Shown piece after piece: positions 9,629 through 18,348 of a stretch of 64,000 nucleotides of DNA. Position numbers and translations under genes: made by a program. Each line of letters begins with the position of its first letter. Positions within the stretch are counted from its first letter, which is position 1. This DNA comes from Paenalicyclobacillus mengziensis (GTDB lineage Bacteria; Bacillota; Bacilli; Alicyclobacillales; Alicyclobacillaceae), in the NCBI RefSeq assembly GCF_017298635.1, contig NZ_CP071182.1, forward strand, positions 3,882,001 to 3,946,000, given 5' to 3'. Under the pieces are notes generated by a model. That model did no database searches. It saw only the letters and a program-made list of their open reading frames with translations, and was not told the DNA's origin.

Positions 9629-10575
9629 GTTGCTTTCCCCTCCCGAACTTCATGTAAAGCTTGAAACAGTCCTGGCAGTTGTGCGGCAAAACGTTCCGCA
9701 TTCGCAGGCAAACTCCCCTGTGCCCTATGTACCATTGTAATCGTCCGCGCCGTCGGCGGCTCATCCATGAGATGCATTACAACCAAGCGCCCCCGTACGA
9801 GGTCGTCACGGACACACGATCGCGGCAGAAAAGCAATACCCAAGCCAAATTGTACAAGCCGACTAATGGCCTCGAGGCTGTCCACCTCAAGTGCCGGTTC
9901 GAGTTTGACATCCCGTGATGCCAACAAGTCCTCGACGAGGCTGCGCAAACCTGACCCGGTTTGCATCACAATGACGGGGTACTTGCCAAGGTCAGACACG
10001 GTAATGGCCGTATGGCTCGAAAGTACATGGTTCGGTGGCGCCACCAAGAGGAGGTCATCGCGGTAGAGCGGCTTCGTCATCAAATCGGACCGTTTTGTAT
10101 CCACCGTCGTCACGATGCCAATGTCGATCTCACGCTGCGTCAACAGTTGCACGATTTCGCTCGACGATCCGGTACGCAGATGGAATATCACTCCAGAATG
10201 GCGACGACGGTAGAGTGCAAACGCCTCAGGCAAAAGGTGGATGGCCGGTGTCACCCCCGCTCCGACGTAGACTGTACCCATCTCCGGGTTCGCCAGCGAA
10301 GACAACTCTTCCCGCAGTTTGTCATCGAGCGCAAGCAACCGCTTCGCGGTGCGGTAGACAACCTCCCCGGACCGTGTTAAGACCAACCTGCCCCCGGTTC
10401 GTTCAAATAAAGGCTGGTGAAACTCAGCCTCCAGTTGCTGCAATTGTCTCGTCACTGTCGGCTGCGTGACGTGAAGCACTGCCGCCGCCTTGACCAGTGT
10501 GCCTGATTCCACGCTTACGACGAATGTACGGTACAGGTGGTTCAACCACAAGCCCCCTTCGATTTTGGCCATCAT
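9625..10575 (-). CDS. LysR family transcriptional regulator
   Basis: DNA-binding regulator, 316 residues from the ATG at 10575, which has GGAG 7 nt upstream. A frame open to 10671 adds an unlikely N-terminus. The helix-turn-helix is TLVKAAAVLHVTQPTVTRQLQQLEAEFHQPLFER (about residues 20-53). The effector domain follows with GTVYVGAGVTPAIHLLPEAF and IGIVTT. It overlaps the threonine dehydratase gene by 4 nt (ATGA), so it probably controls that operon, with threonine or a related metabolite as possible effector (inference). Confidence 0.9.
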   Translation of the reverse strand: MMAKIEGGLWLNHLYRTFVVSVESGTLVKAAAVLHVTQPTVTRQLQQLEAEFHQPLFERTGGRLVLTRSGEVVYRTAKRLLALDDKLREELSSLANPEMGTVYVGAGVTPAIHLLPEAFALYRRRHSGVIFHLRTGSSSEIVQLLTQREIDIGIVTTVDTKRSDLMTKPLYRDDLLLVAPPNHVLSSHTAITVSDLGKYPVIVMQTGSGLRSLVEDLLASRDVKLEPALEVDSLEAISRLVQFGLGIAFLPRSCVRDDLVRGRLVVMHLMDEPPTARTITMVHRAQGSLPANAERFAAQLPGLFQALHEVREGKAT

Positions 10576-10612
10576 CGAAATTCTCCACAGTGGGAATCTT
10601 AGTACCGTATCT

Positions 10613-10646
10613 AAGACTGGTATCCAGACCTGAGGTACCCAGTCTT
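10613..10646. promoter_or_regulatory. Inverted repeat upstream of the lysR gene
   Basis: AAGACTGG (10613-10620) and CCAGTCTT (10639-10646) form perfect 8-bp arms separated by 18 bp, with GGTATC and GGTACC near the inner edges. It lies about 40 bp before the lysR start. It could be the LysR autoregulatory site or a leader hairpin. Function is inferred from position only. Confidence 0.45.
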
Positions 10647-10853
10647 GATATGCAGAATTGTATATACGCATTTCGAATGAAGTCTATTTATTAAATTCAT
10701 TTTACACATACCCCCTCAAAAATTACACTTACAGAGGGGAAAATTTGCACCATCACGAATTCCGAGCGCATTTCGACGCATTTTAACCAAGCTCTGCGAC
10801 GAAGGCACATGTTGAAAGACGAAGTCACATGTTTAAAAAGGGAGTTGTTACGG

Positions 10854-12116
10854 ATGGTTCATGCAGTTGTAGGTGCACAGTTCGGTGACGAAGGCAAGGG
10901 CAAAATGGTCGATTACTTCGCTGTCCAGGCAGACGTTGTCATCAGGTTTCAGGGCGGCGGGAATGCTGGCCACACCATTGTCAACGAGGCTGGGCGGTTC
11001 GCCCTTCACTTGGTACCTTCCGGCATCTTTAACCCGAACACACTCTGCATCCTTGGTACCGGCGTTGTCATTCACCCCGGCAACCTGGTGAAAGAACTTC
11101 AATCACTGGAGCAGGCAGGGATTTCCACCCGTAAATTGGTCATCTCGGAGCGAGCTCACTTGGTGATGCCATACCACGTCTGGCAGGACGCCTACGAAGA
11201 AGAAGTCCGTTCAAAGAAGGTCGGAACCACACTACAGGGCATTGGCCCGGCATATCAGGATAAGTCGGGAAGATTCGGCATCCAAATCGGTGAGATGAGA
11301 GACCTCGACCACTTTCAGAGACGCGTGGAGCAAGCATACCATCTCAAACTGCAGCGCATGCCGGGAATGAAACACTTATGCGGGACGTTCGAGGAGATGT
11401 GGGTGGAACTGATGGCTGCCCGCGAAGTTCTTCTACCATATATAATGGATACACTGCCGTTGATTGAAGAAGCCGTCCGTTCTGAGAAGCATGTTTTGCT
11501 CGAAGGTCAACTTGGCGTGATGCGCGATGTCGATTGGGGCGTTTACCCCTTTGTGACCTCCTCCAATCCCATAAGCGGTGCTGTCGCTGCCGGTGCAGGC
11601 GTACCACCCACGGCACTAAAGCGCATCACGGGCATCACAAAAGCGTATACCACAGCCGTCGGGGAAGGACCCTTTCCGACGCTCCTGAACGATGAAATTG
11701 GCGAGTACCTGCAAGACAAGGGCCACGAGTACGGAGCCACTACCGGTCGGAGCCGTTCATGCGGATGGCTCGATATTCCAACACTAAAGTACGGTGCCTG
11801 GCTGAATGGATATACCGAATTAGCCCTGATGAAGCTTGATGTACTCAGTGGACTTAAAGAGGTCTCCGTGTGCACAGGGTACGAACTTGACGGTAACACC
11901 TACTCGATGCCGCTGCCGAGTTACGAACTTGAAAAAGCGAAACCCATCTACATTCAACTACCTGGTTGGCAGGAAGACATTTCAGCTTGTCGAGCATTTC
12001 AGGAATTACCCGCTGCTGCACAGACATTTGTCAAACAAGTGGAAGAGTGGACCGGTGTGCCGATAAAATATGTCTCAGTTGGCCCAGAGCGAAACCAAAC
12101 GATTGTGCGCGGTTGA
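10854..12116 (+). CDS. purA: Adenylosuccinate synthase
   Basis: Converts IMP and aspartate with GTP to adenylosuccinate, the first committed step to AMP. The start ATG at 10854 gives MVHAVVGAQFGDEGKGK; AGGGAG lies about 10 nt upstream. A frame open from 10809 adds 15 unsupported residues. The 420-residue product has the catalytic Asp/Lys loop GDEGKGK, GGGNAGHTIV with the catalytic His, YPFVTSSNP, TTGRSRSCGWLD and VGPERNQTI at the end. The loop reads QFGDEGKGK where most bacteria have QWGDEGKGK, and GGGNAGHT where most have GGNNAGHT, so it is a somewhat divergent copy. It stands apart from other purine genes. Confidence 0.95.
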   Translation: MVHAVVGAQFGDEGKGKMVDYFAVQADVVIRFQGGGNAGHTIVNEAGRFALHLVPSGIFNPNTLCILGTGVVIHPGNLVKELQSLEQAGISTRKLVISERAHLVMPYHVWQDAYEEEVRSKKVGTTLQGIGPAYQDKSGRFGIQIGEMRDLDHFQRRVEQAYHLKLQRMPGMKHLCGTFEEMWVELMAAREVLLPYIMDTLPLIEEAVRSEKHVLLEGQLGVMRDVDWGVYPFVTSSNPISGAVAAGAGVPPTALKRITGITKAYTTAVGEGPFPTLLNDEIGEYLQDKGHEYGATTGRSRSCGWLDIPTLKYGAWLNGYTELALMKLDVLSGLKEVSVCTGYELDGNTYSMPLPSYELEKAKPIYIQLPGWQEDISACRAFQELPAAAQTFVKQVEEWTGVPIKYVSVGPERNQTIVRG

Positions 12117-12173
12117 TGATATAGGAACTCATCTTGCAGGGTGCCGGGTTTTATGGCGACAGGGGGAGAGCAT

Positions 12174-13127
12174 GTGAGTGAACAACTGGAACCGACCAGA
12201 GGACTGCAAGAAGCGACACTCCTATCGCCCCGGCTGATGGGAATCGTGATGGTTCTCATCGGATCGACCCTGTGGGGCATTTCAGGGACTGCCGCCCAGA
12301 AACTATTTCAGCATGAAGGGTTTAGTGCGGGTTGGCTGGTGGATGTTCGGATGGGCCTGTCGGGTATCGTCCTGCTTCTCTCCGTGTGGGTATCGCAAGG
12401 GCCGCAGAAACTCTGGGCTATCTGGAAAAACGGCCGCGATGCTGTACATTTAGCGGGCTTTGCCTTTTTCGGCTTACTTGGTGTTCAGTACTCGTACTTG
12501 GCATCCATAGAGCACGGGAACGCAGCCATGGCGACGTTTCTGCAGTACCTCGGCCCCGCTTTCCTTTTAATCTATGTTACCTTGCGCGCACGTCGCCTCC
12601 CTACACGAATTGAAACGGCAGCAGTCATCTTCGCGCTGTTCGGGACCCTGTTGCTCGTAACCAACGGAGCTTGGGGAAAAATTGTTGTACCGCCGTCAGC
12701 TGTCATATGGGGCATCATCTCCGCTGTGACGCTGGCGATTTACACCGTATCCCCCTTTCAGTTGATTCGAAAATACGGATCGGCGACTGTCGTCGGCTGG
12801 GCCATGCTCATCGGTACAGTATTTGGTTCGTTCATTACGCCGCCGTGGCACGTTGCGGGCAGTCACTTCAGCGCGTTGTCCTTCATACTCATTGGGTTCG
12901 TTGTGGTTTTTGGTACGTTGGTGGCTTTCTACCTGTATCTCGCAAGCACGAACTATATCACGCCTTCGGAGACGAGCTTGATTGCCTGTATGGAGCCCCT
13001 GTCGGCGGCTGTGGCGTCGGTTGTCTGGCTGCACACGCGGCTAGGAATCGCTACCATCGTCGGCGGACTGTGCATCCTTGTTACGGTGGTGTTGCTCGCA
13101 AGAAAATCCGGGACACCGACAACATAA
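12174..13127 (+). CDS. EamA/DMT family transporter
   Basis: Inner-membrane carrier of the drug/metabolite transporter superfamily, 317 residues with about ten membrane helices in two EamA repeats (GSTLWGISGTAAQKLF in the first, GIISAVTLAIYTVSPFQLI in the second). The second repeat ends with TPSETSLIACMEPLSAAVASVVWL, typical of the family. I choose the GTG at 12174 because GGGGGAG lies 6 nt upstream; the frame itself is open from 12141. It follows purA by 57 nt on the same strand. Substrate unknown; metabolite or amino-acid export is usual for such proteins. Confidence 0.88.
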   Translation: MSEQLEPTRGLQEATLLSPRLMGIVMVLIGSTLWGISGTAAQKLFQHEGFSAGWLVDVRMGLSGIVLLLSVWVSQGPQKLWAIWKNGRDAVHLAGFAFFGLLGVQYSYLASIEHGNAAMATFLQYLGPAFLLIYVTLRARRLPTRIETAAVIFALFGTLLLVTNGAWGKIVVPPSAVIWGIISAVTLAIYTVSPFQLIRKYGSATVVGWAMLIGTVFGSFITPPWHVAGSHFSALSFILIGFVVVFGTLVAFYLYLASTNYITPSETSLIACMEPLSAAVASVVWLHTRLGIATIVGGLCILVTVVLLARKSGTPTT

Positions 13128-13220
13128 AATCCGGCGCGCCGAGGACGCACAATCCGGGATAGTGACGGCGCACAAACCCGACGATGATGTATAAATCCCG
13201 ACGTCCCCGATACCATTGCA

Positions 13221-13300
13221 GCGTTCATCTGCGTTCATCTGCGTTCATCTGCGTTCATCTGCGTTCATCTGCGTTCATCTGCGTTCATCTGCGTTCGTCT
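13221..13300. repeat. Tandem repeat, 8 copies of a 10-bp unit
   Basis: Eight head-to-tail copies of GCGTTCATCT, the last with one change (GCGTTCGTCT). The array ends 13 bp before the stop codon of the minus-strand gene at 13314. No function is evident. Confidence 0.97.
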
Positions 13301-13313
13301 GCTTGACAGCAGG

Positions 13314-13709
13314 TTAAATCGCGTTGTACAGGACTCGTTGTTGAATGGGAACGCTGTACAGAGTCTCAACGTGTCCAGCCACAATCGTGGAGAGTGTCTG
13401 GACAAATCCTTCGGCATCGCCTTCGATGAATGGATTCGGCAACAGGTAAGCAATGTCACTGACAAAGTACACGAGTTCACTATCTCCGAAGAACTTTGTT
13501 TCCTCTGCCCGCGACCACAACATGAGAAATTCGCCAGGCAACTGCCACGCACCTTCTGCCCACTGTGTGAGGTCATGGCAGACCGCATTGCTCTCTTCAG
13601 GCGTGTATCCGCCATCCCACATCCGCGTGGAATACTGGTGTTCCTGCAGAAACTTTGCAAACTCTATAACAACGGATGCAGACACAACCACGTCCCCCTT
13701 CACATTCAC
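13314..13709 (-). CDS. Hypothetical protein
   Basis: Up to 131 residues, unrecognised. It is soluble and acidic, with WDGGYTPEESNAVCHDLTQWAEGAWQLPGEFLMLWSRAEETKFFG in the middle and an aromatic-rich C-terminus (VETLYSVPIQQRVLYNAI). There is no signal peptide or membrane segment. The ATG at 13709 has a poor ribosome site; a GTG at 13685 with AAGGGGGA 8 nt upstream may be the true start. It is divergent from the LacI regulator gene and its 3' end abuts the 10-bp repeat array. Confidence 0.6.
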   Translation of the reverse strand: MNVKGDVVVSASVVIEFAKFLQEHQYSTRMWDGGYTPEESNAVCHDLTQWAEGAWQLPGEFLMLWSRAEETKFFGDSELVYFVSDIAYLLPNPFIEGDAEGFVQTLSTIVAGHVETLYSVPIQQRVLYNAI

Positions 13710-13827
13710 GCTACGACTGTTGCAAGTGCTTGCGTGAACAGTGTATCAGGCAGGTCAATAGTTGGCTCAGTCGATGCGATGTGAGATGATGGCATTACAG
13801 GATATTGACGGTGAAAGGGTTTGACCA

Positions 13828-14931
13828 ATGGGAAATCAGTCTGTAACGATTAAGGATGTTGCCAAAGCGGCTGGCGTCTCCATAACCACTGTATCGAGAT
13901 ACATCAACAAGCGCTATGAATCAATGAGTGTCGAAACGCGAGAGCGGATTGAAAAAGTGATTGAAGAGCTGAATTATCAGCCAAACAAAATGGCGCAAGG
14001 CCTAAAGGGACAAACGAGAACCATCGCCGTGGTTGTCGTAAACCTGGGTTACCCTTTTGCCGTTAGCGTGATAAGGTCCATCTCCTCGGTTCTCAGCGAA
14101 ATGGGATACGCCCTGCTCGTTGGAGAATCCGCTGACGATACCGAGCAGGAAGCACAACTGCTGCAATCTCTCATATCGCAAGGAGTGGACGGTATTATCA
14201 TCCAGACCAGCGGCCAAAACAACGAGTTACTCGAACGTATCGCTGCAGAGAAGCCCGTTGTCTTGATTGACCGTCAATTTGATGTTCCTGGTGCAGCAAA
14301 CGTCATCACCAACAATCAAGAAGCTTCAAGAGAGTTGACGGAACGCCTCTTTCAACAAGGATATCAACACGTTGTCTTCGTGTCCGAAGAACCTTCAAAT
14401 CTGAGTACACGTGTCGAACGACTCGATGGATACCTTGCGGCCTGCAGGGCCGCAAGCATCCCGTCAGACGTAAGGTGGGTCCTTCGTGAAGACCCTGTGT
14501 CGATTGCAGCCTTGGCAAAAGACCTTCAAAGCCAGCCACCAAAAAAGCCGTTCGCTGTGTACACTGCGAACGGCTTGGTGATGCTTGAATTATACCCGAA
14601 GCTGACACATCTACGTTATTCCATACCGAATGAAATGGGGATAGCAACCTTCGACGAGCCAGACTGGGTCCATGTTACGCGTCCACGTCTGACTTGCGTT
14701 CGTCAGCCAACTGACGAGATGGGCATCACGGCAGCGCAGACCGTGCTCAGGCGCCTGACGGATCGCCCGGCACAAGTGGCGAAGCCGGGACAGGTTGGAT
14801 TGGTCAGAGCAACGAATCCCGATTCGGACACAAAAGCACATCCAAAAAACCGGTTCGGAGAACGAACGGAAAATCAAACGACGGTCATCCCATCCGAGGT
14901 CATTTGGGGCGATTCGTCGTCGTTAAGGTGA
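13828..14931 (+). CDS. LacI family transcriptional regulator (sugar-acid/gluconate type)
   Basis: 367-residue repressor. The N-terminal helix-turn-helix is VTIKDVAKAAGVSITTVSRYINKRYESMSVETRERIEKVIEELNYQPNKMAQGLKG, followed by a periplasmic-binding-protein-like effector domain (TIAVVVVNLGYPFAVSVIRSI, GVDGIIIQ, VLIDRQF). It resembles KdgR/GntR-type LacI members. AAAGGG lies 8 nt before the ATG. The gene converges on gluconokinase and lies near the sugar-acid transporter gene, whose upstream region carries three AAACGTTTT palindromes that are the probable operators. The inducer is likely gluconate or a related acid (inference). Confidence 0.9.
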   Translation: MGNQSVTIKDVAKAAGVSITTVSRYINKRYESMSVETRERIEKVIEELNYQPNKMAQGLKGQTRTIAVVVVNLGYPFAVSVIRSISSVLSEMGYALLVGESADDTEQEAQLLQSLISQGVDGIIIQTSGQNNELLERIAAEKPVVLIDRQFDVPGAANVITNNQEASRELTERLFQQGYQHVVFVSEEPSNLSTRVERLDGYLAACRAASIPSDVRWVLREDPVSIAALAKDLQSQPPKKPFAVYTANGLVMLELYPKLTHLRYSIPNEMGIATFDEPDWVHVTRPRLTCVRQPTDEMGITAAQTVLRRLTDRPAQVAKPGQVGLVRATNPDSDTKAHPKNRFGERTENQTTVIPSEVIWGDSSSLR

Positions 14932-14946
14932 GGCATCGCTGGGCTT

Positions 14947-16458
14947 TTAGCGACCTTCTGCTGCAAAATGCGCTTCGGTCATGAGACCCAGGGCCATCAC
15001 CGTCTTCTTGAAACGCTCAAATTTGGCGAGGTGTGCTTCGTGACGCACCGGATCGGGATTGTGTCGAGTCTGTTCTTGGTCGTCAAGTCCCAAGTCACCC
15101 CATGTGCGCTTCCCTGCTGCAATTTCGGCCAACATCGCTGCACCGACGGAAGAGGCATCGCCCTCGTCGTAGTACTCGACGGGGATTCCGAACACATCCG
15201 CCAAGGTCCGCCGAATCCACTCGACTTCTAGCAACCCGCCTGAAGCCATCAGCCGTTGCGGTTTCCCAGTTTGTTCGAACAACCCCGTGGCAATCCAGTA
15301 CGCGTTGTATAAAATACCTTCAACAACAGCACGAAGCAGATGGACTGGCTGGTGATGCAATTCGACGCCTATCCACGCAGCTGACGCATCTGGATTCCAT
15401 AACGGTGCGCGCTCTCCAGCTACATAAGGCATGCAGAGTAGATGGCCTGTGTCCACATCGCCCGCTTCCTGCAGGGCCTTGTTTAGGTTCACCGCAAGCT
15501 CAGCTTCCGTCATGCCGCCCATGACTTGCCTGTACATTCGTTCGACGGCCACTCCACCGCTGTTACTGGGTCCGCCAATGACGTACTTGCCGTTATCGAG
15601 GACATAGCAGAATGAACGTGTCTCAGCGTGGGTTGCTGGACGGTCCACGGTCACGCGGAGTGCACAACTGGTGCCAACGGTAATGACCATGGTCTCAGGT
15701 GTGACGGCGCCGACTCCGAGGTTGGCCAAAACACCGTCGGTAGCACCGATGTTCACGTCTGTTTCGGACCCGAGTCCGAGGTCTCGCAATACGGGGCTGT
15801 GGGCGACCTGTGTACAGTAGGTTGTCGGTACAATCTCACTCAATTGCTGTGGCTTTACACCCACGAGCGAAATGGCAAGGTCATCCCATGTGCTTGTCCT
15901 TGTTGCATATAGGCCAGTTGTACTTGCCATCGATTCGTCAATCTGCCACAAACCAAACCACCGAAACCAAATCCATTCCTTAAGGGATACGAATTTCGTC
16001 GCACGATGTAACATTTCCGGTGCCTGTTCGCGCATCCACAACAGTTTCATCGCCATGGTCATTGGATGGATCGGTGTTCCAGTCCGACGATACATTTCCT
16101 CTCCCTCTGGATTGGACCAAAGCCGTGCAGACTGCTCTTTAGCCCGTAAATCCATCCAGGTCCACGCAGACGACAACGGGGCACCTGATGCGTCGACTGC
16201 CAATACGCTGTGCATCGCAGCACTGAATCCAATCTGGCCAACGGCGAATTTCCCAGCAACGTCGTTTACAACGACTTGAAGCGCCTGCATCACGGCCTCG
16301 TACACGATGGGCGCTTCTTGTTCAGCCCCGCCCGCGTCTGTGTGGTGGATGGGAATGACAACTTTATGATATGAGACCTGTTCCCCATGGCCGTCTACTG
16401 CGATTACTTTTACCGATGTTGTTCCAACATCAATGCCAATCGTACATACTTGCGGCAT
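14947..16458 (-). CDS. gntK: Gluconokinase (FGGY carbohydrate kinase)
   Basis: Phosphorylates gluconate to 6-phosphogluconate for the pentose phosphate pathway. The 503-residue protein has the N-terminal phosphate-binding GIDVGTTSVKVIAVD, the GFSAAMHSVLAVD segment, the WMDLRAKEQ stretch typical of gluconate kinases, GATDGVLANLGVG, and the C-terminal ATP-site LMASGGLLEVEWIRRTLADVFGIPV. GGGGGAG lies 7 nt before the ATG. It is downstream of the MFS transporter gene on the same strand, so uptake and phosphorylation are probably co-transcribed. Xylulokinase-like specificity is less likely. Confidence 0.9.
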   Translation of the reverse strand: MPQVCTIGIDVGTTSVKVIAVDGHGEQVSYHKVVIPIHHTDAGGAEQEAPIVYEAVMQALQVVVNDVAGKFAVGQIGFSAAMHSVLAVDASGAPLSSAWTWMDLRAKEQSARLWSNPEGEEMYRRTGTPIHPMTMAMKLLWMREQAPEMLHRATKFVSLKEWIWFRWFGLWQIDESMASTTGLYATRTSTWDDLAISLVGVKPQQLSEIVPTTYCTQVAHSPVLRDLGLGSETDVNIGATDGVLANLGVGAVTPETMVITVGTSCALRVTVDRPATHAETRSFCYVLDNGKYVIGGPSNSGGVAVERMYRQVMGGMTEAELAVNLNKALQEAGDVDTGHLLCMPYVAGERAPLWNPDASAAWIGVELHHQPVHLLRAVVEGILYNAYWIATGLFEQTGKPQRLMASGGLLEVEWIRRTLADVFGIPVEYYDEGDASSVGAAMLAEIAAGKRTWGDLGLDDQEQTRHNPDPVRHEAHLAKFERFKKTVMALGLMTEAHFAAEGR

Positions 16459-16487
16459 TCGTACTCTCCCCCATCAAAGCGAACAAT

Positions 16488-16524
16488 GTGCCGCCCCTCC
16501 CCGAGTTTGGGCAAGGAGCGGCAC
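16488..16524 (-). terminator. Intercistronic hairpin between transporter and gntK
   Basis: GTGCCGC and GCGGCAC (7-bp perfect arms) enclose further pairing (CCTCCCC with GGGCAAGG). It lies between the MFS gene and gntK and is followed by only a weak T-rich run. It may attenuate read-through or stabilise the transcript end. Confidence 0.5.
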
Positions 16525-16654
16525 GCGATGTCATTTTTGCGGTCTGATTACTCTGATTCCCGAGGTACCTCGATTGCTGCCGTGTTGCTGTGCGTTACGT
16601 GTGCCATGCTGATGCACCTTGGATTCTCACGCGCTTCTCACGTGCTCTGGTGTA

Positions 16655-17953
16655 TTACCGAGTTGTAGGACCGTTTTCATATGGTGTCTTGATTGGCTCA
16701 ATCCGGCCCAACAACACGATGAAGGACACAATACCGACAACCAGAGCCACGGCGGCGACGACAAACCCGTCAGCAAATGATCCCGTGCCGCCAGCAATGT
16801 AACCCGTGACGATTGGCGCGGCAATACCCATTAGGTTGTTGACAAAGTTCATAATGCTGCCGACTGTACCAACTGTACCTTTCGGTGCGATGATGGAGGG
16901 AATGCTCCAACCAATTGGGGCTGCGAATGCCAGTCCGCCAAGCGCGATGGAGATGTAGATAATGGCGACGTTCGCATTCGTCGTGAAGGCAGCTCCCCCG
17001 ACAGCGAGTCCCAGAATCAAACCTATCACAAACAGGGTCTTCCTTACCCTCGACGAATTGTAGCCCTTCTTCACGAGCCAGTCTACCAGGAACCCGCCAA
17101 TCAAGAAATCTGTAATGGTGGCAATCAGCCAAGGAATTGCCACATAACCACTGCTCTTCAGGACGCTCATGTGCATTTGTTTCTCAAGGTAGCCCGGTAG
17201 CCAAGTTAAGAACAGATAGAAGGAGTACCCATAAGCGGCAAACCCAATCGTCAGGCCCCAGACTTTACGCTGACCAAGCAGGAACGCAAGGTTTCGTCCT
17301 ACGCCGCCTTCAACGGCACCCTCATCCTGAGCACCGCCCTCTTCAATGTACTCGCGCTCTGCCTGGCTAAGCCGAGGATGCTCTTTTGGATCGCGATACC
17401 ATACCCAATAAATCACTGCATAAATGAGGCTAAGAATACCGGTTAGCCAAAAACCGCCGCGCCAGCCCCAGACTGTAACCGACCAGGCAACGAGCGGGGC
17501 ACCGATGACGTTCGAGAACTTAGCCGCACCGTCAAAAGCAGATGTTGCAATGCCCCGCTCGCGCATCGGAAACCAATAACCTGTAGCCTTTGAAGCACCA
17601 GGAAATGCCGGCCCTTCAGCAGCTCCGAGCAAGATTCGAGACAAAATAATCAAGCCCATGCCGCTAACCATGGCGGTCATGAATGTGGCCAAGCTCCACA
17701 GAATTGTACCAATTCGCATCAACCACTTGACTCCGACTCTATCCAACAAGGCGCCAATTGGAATTTGTAACAGCGCATATGACCATGCAAATGAGGACAT
17801 CAACACACCCATTTGTCCTGTCGTCAGATGAAACTCTGACATCATCGGTTTGGTGGCAACCGACATGTTGGTGCGGTCAAAGTAGTTGATGAGCACGCCG
17901 ATAAAAAGAACGGCAGCAATGCTCCAACGCACTCTCCCACGTGACATAGACAA
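16655..17953 (-). CDS. MFS transporter, anion:cation symporter type (sugar acid uptake)
   Basis: 432-residue inner-membrane carrier with 12 predicted helices. RWSIAAVLFIGVLINYFDRTNMSVATKPMMSEF is the classic first helix of the ACS family (glucarate, galactonate, hexuronate transporters), and the inter-helix motif LLDRVGVKWLMRIGTI follows. ILLGAAEGPAFPGASKATGYWFPMRERG is the conserved helix 4-5 region. GGGAGG precedes the ATG by 7 nt. Next to gluconokinase it most likely imports gluconate or another aldonate. Three LacI-type operators lie 70-105 bp upstream. Confidence 0.9.
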   Translation of the reverse strand: MSMSRGRVRWSIAAVLFIGVLINYFDRTNMSVATKPMMSEFHLTTGQMGVLMSSFAWSYALLQIPIGALLDRVGVKWLMRIGTILWSLATFMTAMVSGMGLIILSRILLGAAEGPAFPGASKATGYWFPMRERGIATSAFDGAAKFSNVIGAPLVAWSVTVWGWRGGFWLTGILSLIYAVIYWVWYRDPKEHPRLSQAEREYIEEGGAQDEGAVEGGVGRNLAFLLGQRKVWGLTIGFAAYGYSFYLFLTWLPGYLEKQMHMSVLKSSGYVAIPWLIATITDFLIGGFLVDWLVKKGYNSSRVRKTLFVIGLILGLAVGGAAFTTNANVAIIYISIALGGLAFAAPIGWSIPSIIAPKGTVGTVGSIMNFVNNLMGIAAPIVTGYIAGGTGSFADGFVVAAVALVVGIVSFIVLLGRIEPIKTPYENGPTTR

Positions 17954-18022
17954 GCCTCCCTTTGGTTAATCAGTGTTTCCCAGAAGCATCTGGGTCATTA
18001 GGACGAAAAACGCATTAACCAG

Positions 18023-18058
18023 AAAACGTTTTACGAAAACGTTTTACGGAAACGTTTT
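18023..18058. promoter_or_regulatory. Triple LacI-family operator
   Basis: Three palindromes AAAACGTTTT (18023-18032), AAAACGTTTT (18036-18045) and GAAACGTTTT (18049-18058) repeat every 13 bp in the frame GAAAACGTTTTAC. They lie 70-105 bp upstream of the sugar-acid transporter gene. The central CG palindrome is the hallmark of LacI-family sites; the regulator encoded at 13828 is the obvious candidate. Confidence 0.8.
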
Positions 18059-18107
18059 ACTAAGTATTTATCACATTGGGCGATTTGTCAATGGGGTGAT
18101 TTGTGGT

Positions 18108-18181
18108 GGCTTTGGGTGGTGGCTTTGGGTGGTGGCTTTGGGTGGTGGCTTTGGGTGGTGGCTTTGGGTGGTGGCTTTGGG
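18108..18181. repeat. Tandem repeat, 5.7 copies of a 13-bp unit
   Basis: Five identical copies of GGCTTTGGGTGGT followed by a partial sixth (GGCTTTGGG). It lies 50 bp upstream of the triple operator, which also has a 13-bp period. Confidence 0.97.
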
Positions 18182-18348
18182 CCAGATAGTAGGAATCAAA
18201 AGGAATCTTAACTCCCCGTTGAAGGGGGTATAAGCCAGGTTTACAGTTCATAAATATCGCTCCAGACTAAGACGGAGCGATCCTAGATATCAAAACTATT
18301 GTTGCGTCGCTTTATATACCCCATGGGGTTTACCTCTAAGACAAGAAG

